Assembly (NCBI GenBank): GCA_021827245.1
Contig: JAKAWN010000475.1
Location: 1 to 5,074 of the forward strand
Source: Acidobacteriota bacterium
Lineage (GTDB): Bacteria; Acidobacteriota; Terriglobia; UBA7540
Direction of reading: 5' to 3'
Length of the DNA: 5,074 bases
In this document: in pieces, positions 4,705-5,074 of the stretch
How the letters are laid out: each line of letters begins with the position of its first letter
How positions within the stretch are numbered: position 1 is the stretch's first letter
Program-made: the position numbers and the translations under genes
The notes under the pieces: model-generated
Seen by the model: the letters and a program-made list of their open reading frames with translations, nothing else
What the model was told of the DNA's origin: nothing
Database searches by the model: none

Positions 4705-5074
4705 CTATGCCTCGAACCGAAATTTCCGCCCCACGCGGTCCGACACCATCGGCTCCAGGCGAGCGGCAATCTCGCTCATGCCTTCCCTGACACGCGAACG
4801 CAGTTCGGTTGTATTACGGATCGCATCTGTGGTCGTGCCGACCAGCAGTGCGCGGGCCTGCTCGACCTGCTCCTTGAGCTCCCCGTCATTGGTGACGTTG
4901 CGAAAATCGAACGTGTCAAGAAATTCCCTCAGCTTCTGGACGGTGGACTCGCGCAACCGTTGCGGCGTGCCGTCTGCCTGATCCGTGAGCCGGTCCCGGA
5001 GGTGCGCGACCAACTCGACCATCGCCTCACGCAACACCTGCCGGACTTCGGTGTAGGCTTCTGACATCCGCTGC
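4705..5074 (-). CDS. C-terminal part of a helical protein of unknown function (cut by window edge)
   Basis: At least 120 residues are visible. The reading frame stays open to the edge (the codons before the ATG at 5067-5065 are sense codons, CAG CGG), and no Shine-Dalgarno site precedes that ATG, so the real start is probably outside the window. The visible part is rich in charged amphipathic helices: VRQVLREAMVELVAHLRDRL (8-27), VQKLREFLDTFDFRNVTND (43-61) and RVREGMSEIAARLEPMVSDR (92-111), ending RKFRFEA. No catalytic motif, membrane segment or signal is seen. The pattern LREFLDTFDFRNVTND followed by an acidic helix is one I associate with conserved phage or mobile-element hypothetical proteins, but I cannot name the family. 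It precedes the ssb pair by 146 bases on the same strand and may belong to the same early module. Confidence 0.7.
   Translation of the reverse strand, partial: QRMSEAYTEVRQVLREAMVELVAHLRDRLTDQADGTPQRLRESTVQKLREFLDTFDFRNVTNDGELKEQVEQARALLVGTTTDAIRNTTELRSRVREGMSEIAARLEPMVSDRVGRKFRFEA

Noticed and set aside
1..5074. CRISPR array, tRNA, rRNA, insertion sequence ends or attachment sites
   Set aside because: I looked on both strands and saw no regularly spaced repeats, cloverleaf pattern, transposase or flanking terminal repeats, including around the HNH gene.

Overview
The window looks like part of the DNA replication/recombination block of a phage, prophage or related mobile element. The composition is GC-rich, most genes are packed on the minus strand with short overlaps and strong GGAGG-type Shine-Dalgarno sites, and the recognisable products are single-strand DNA binding and annealing proteins. 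The style suggests a high-GC Gram-negative-type bacterial host. Nothing here fixes the taxon, and no capsid, integrase or tRNA is visible to settle phage versus plasmid.

Read in the minus direction (from 5074 towards 1), the order is as follows. First comes the C-terminal part of a helical protein of unknown function (4705-5074, cut by the window edge). A 146-base gap follows that holds a compound stem-loop. Then come a basic 85-residue protein (4301-4558) and a single-stranded DNA-binding protein (SSB, 3867-4304), joined by an ATGA overlap. After a large interruption come a RecT-family annealase with an unusual C-terminal extension (1287-2516), a PD-(D/E)XK exonuclease that overlaps it by 11 bases (647-1297), and a short coiled-coil protein (100-561). 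The RecT/exonuclease pair plus SSB is the classical single-strand-annealing recombination set: the nuclease resects double-stranded ends, SSB coats the single strand, and RecT anneals it to a homologous strand.

The interruption is a 346-residue HNH-like zinc protein encoded on the plus strand (2681-3721). It sits between ssb and recT, convergent with the first and divergent from the second. It has its own upstream region with repeated GAAGG-type boxes and looks like an added accessory (moron-like) gene, possibly a defence or exclusion nuclease. Just after it lies a coding-like tail in another frame (3694-3822), either the remnant of another gene or the displaced C-terminus of the HNH protein.

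The points that most deserve a second look are the HNH insertion and its repeat-rich divergent control region, the RecT linker plus OB-like extension, the orphan coding tail after the HNH gene, and the apparently shortened coiled-coil protein.
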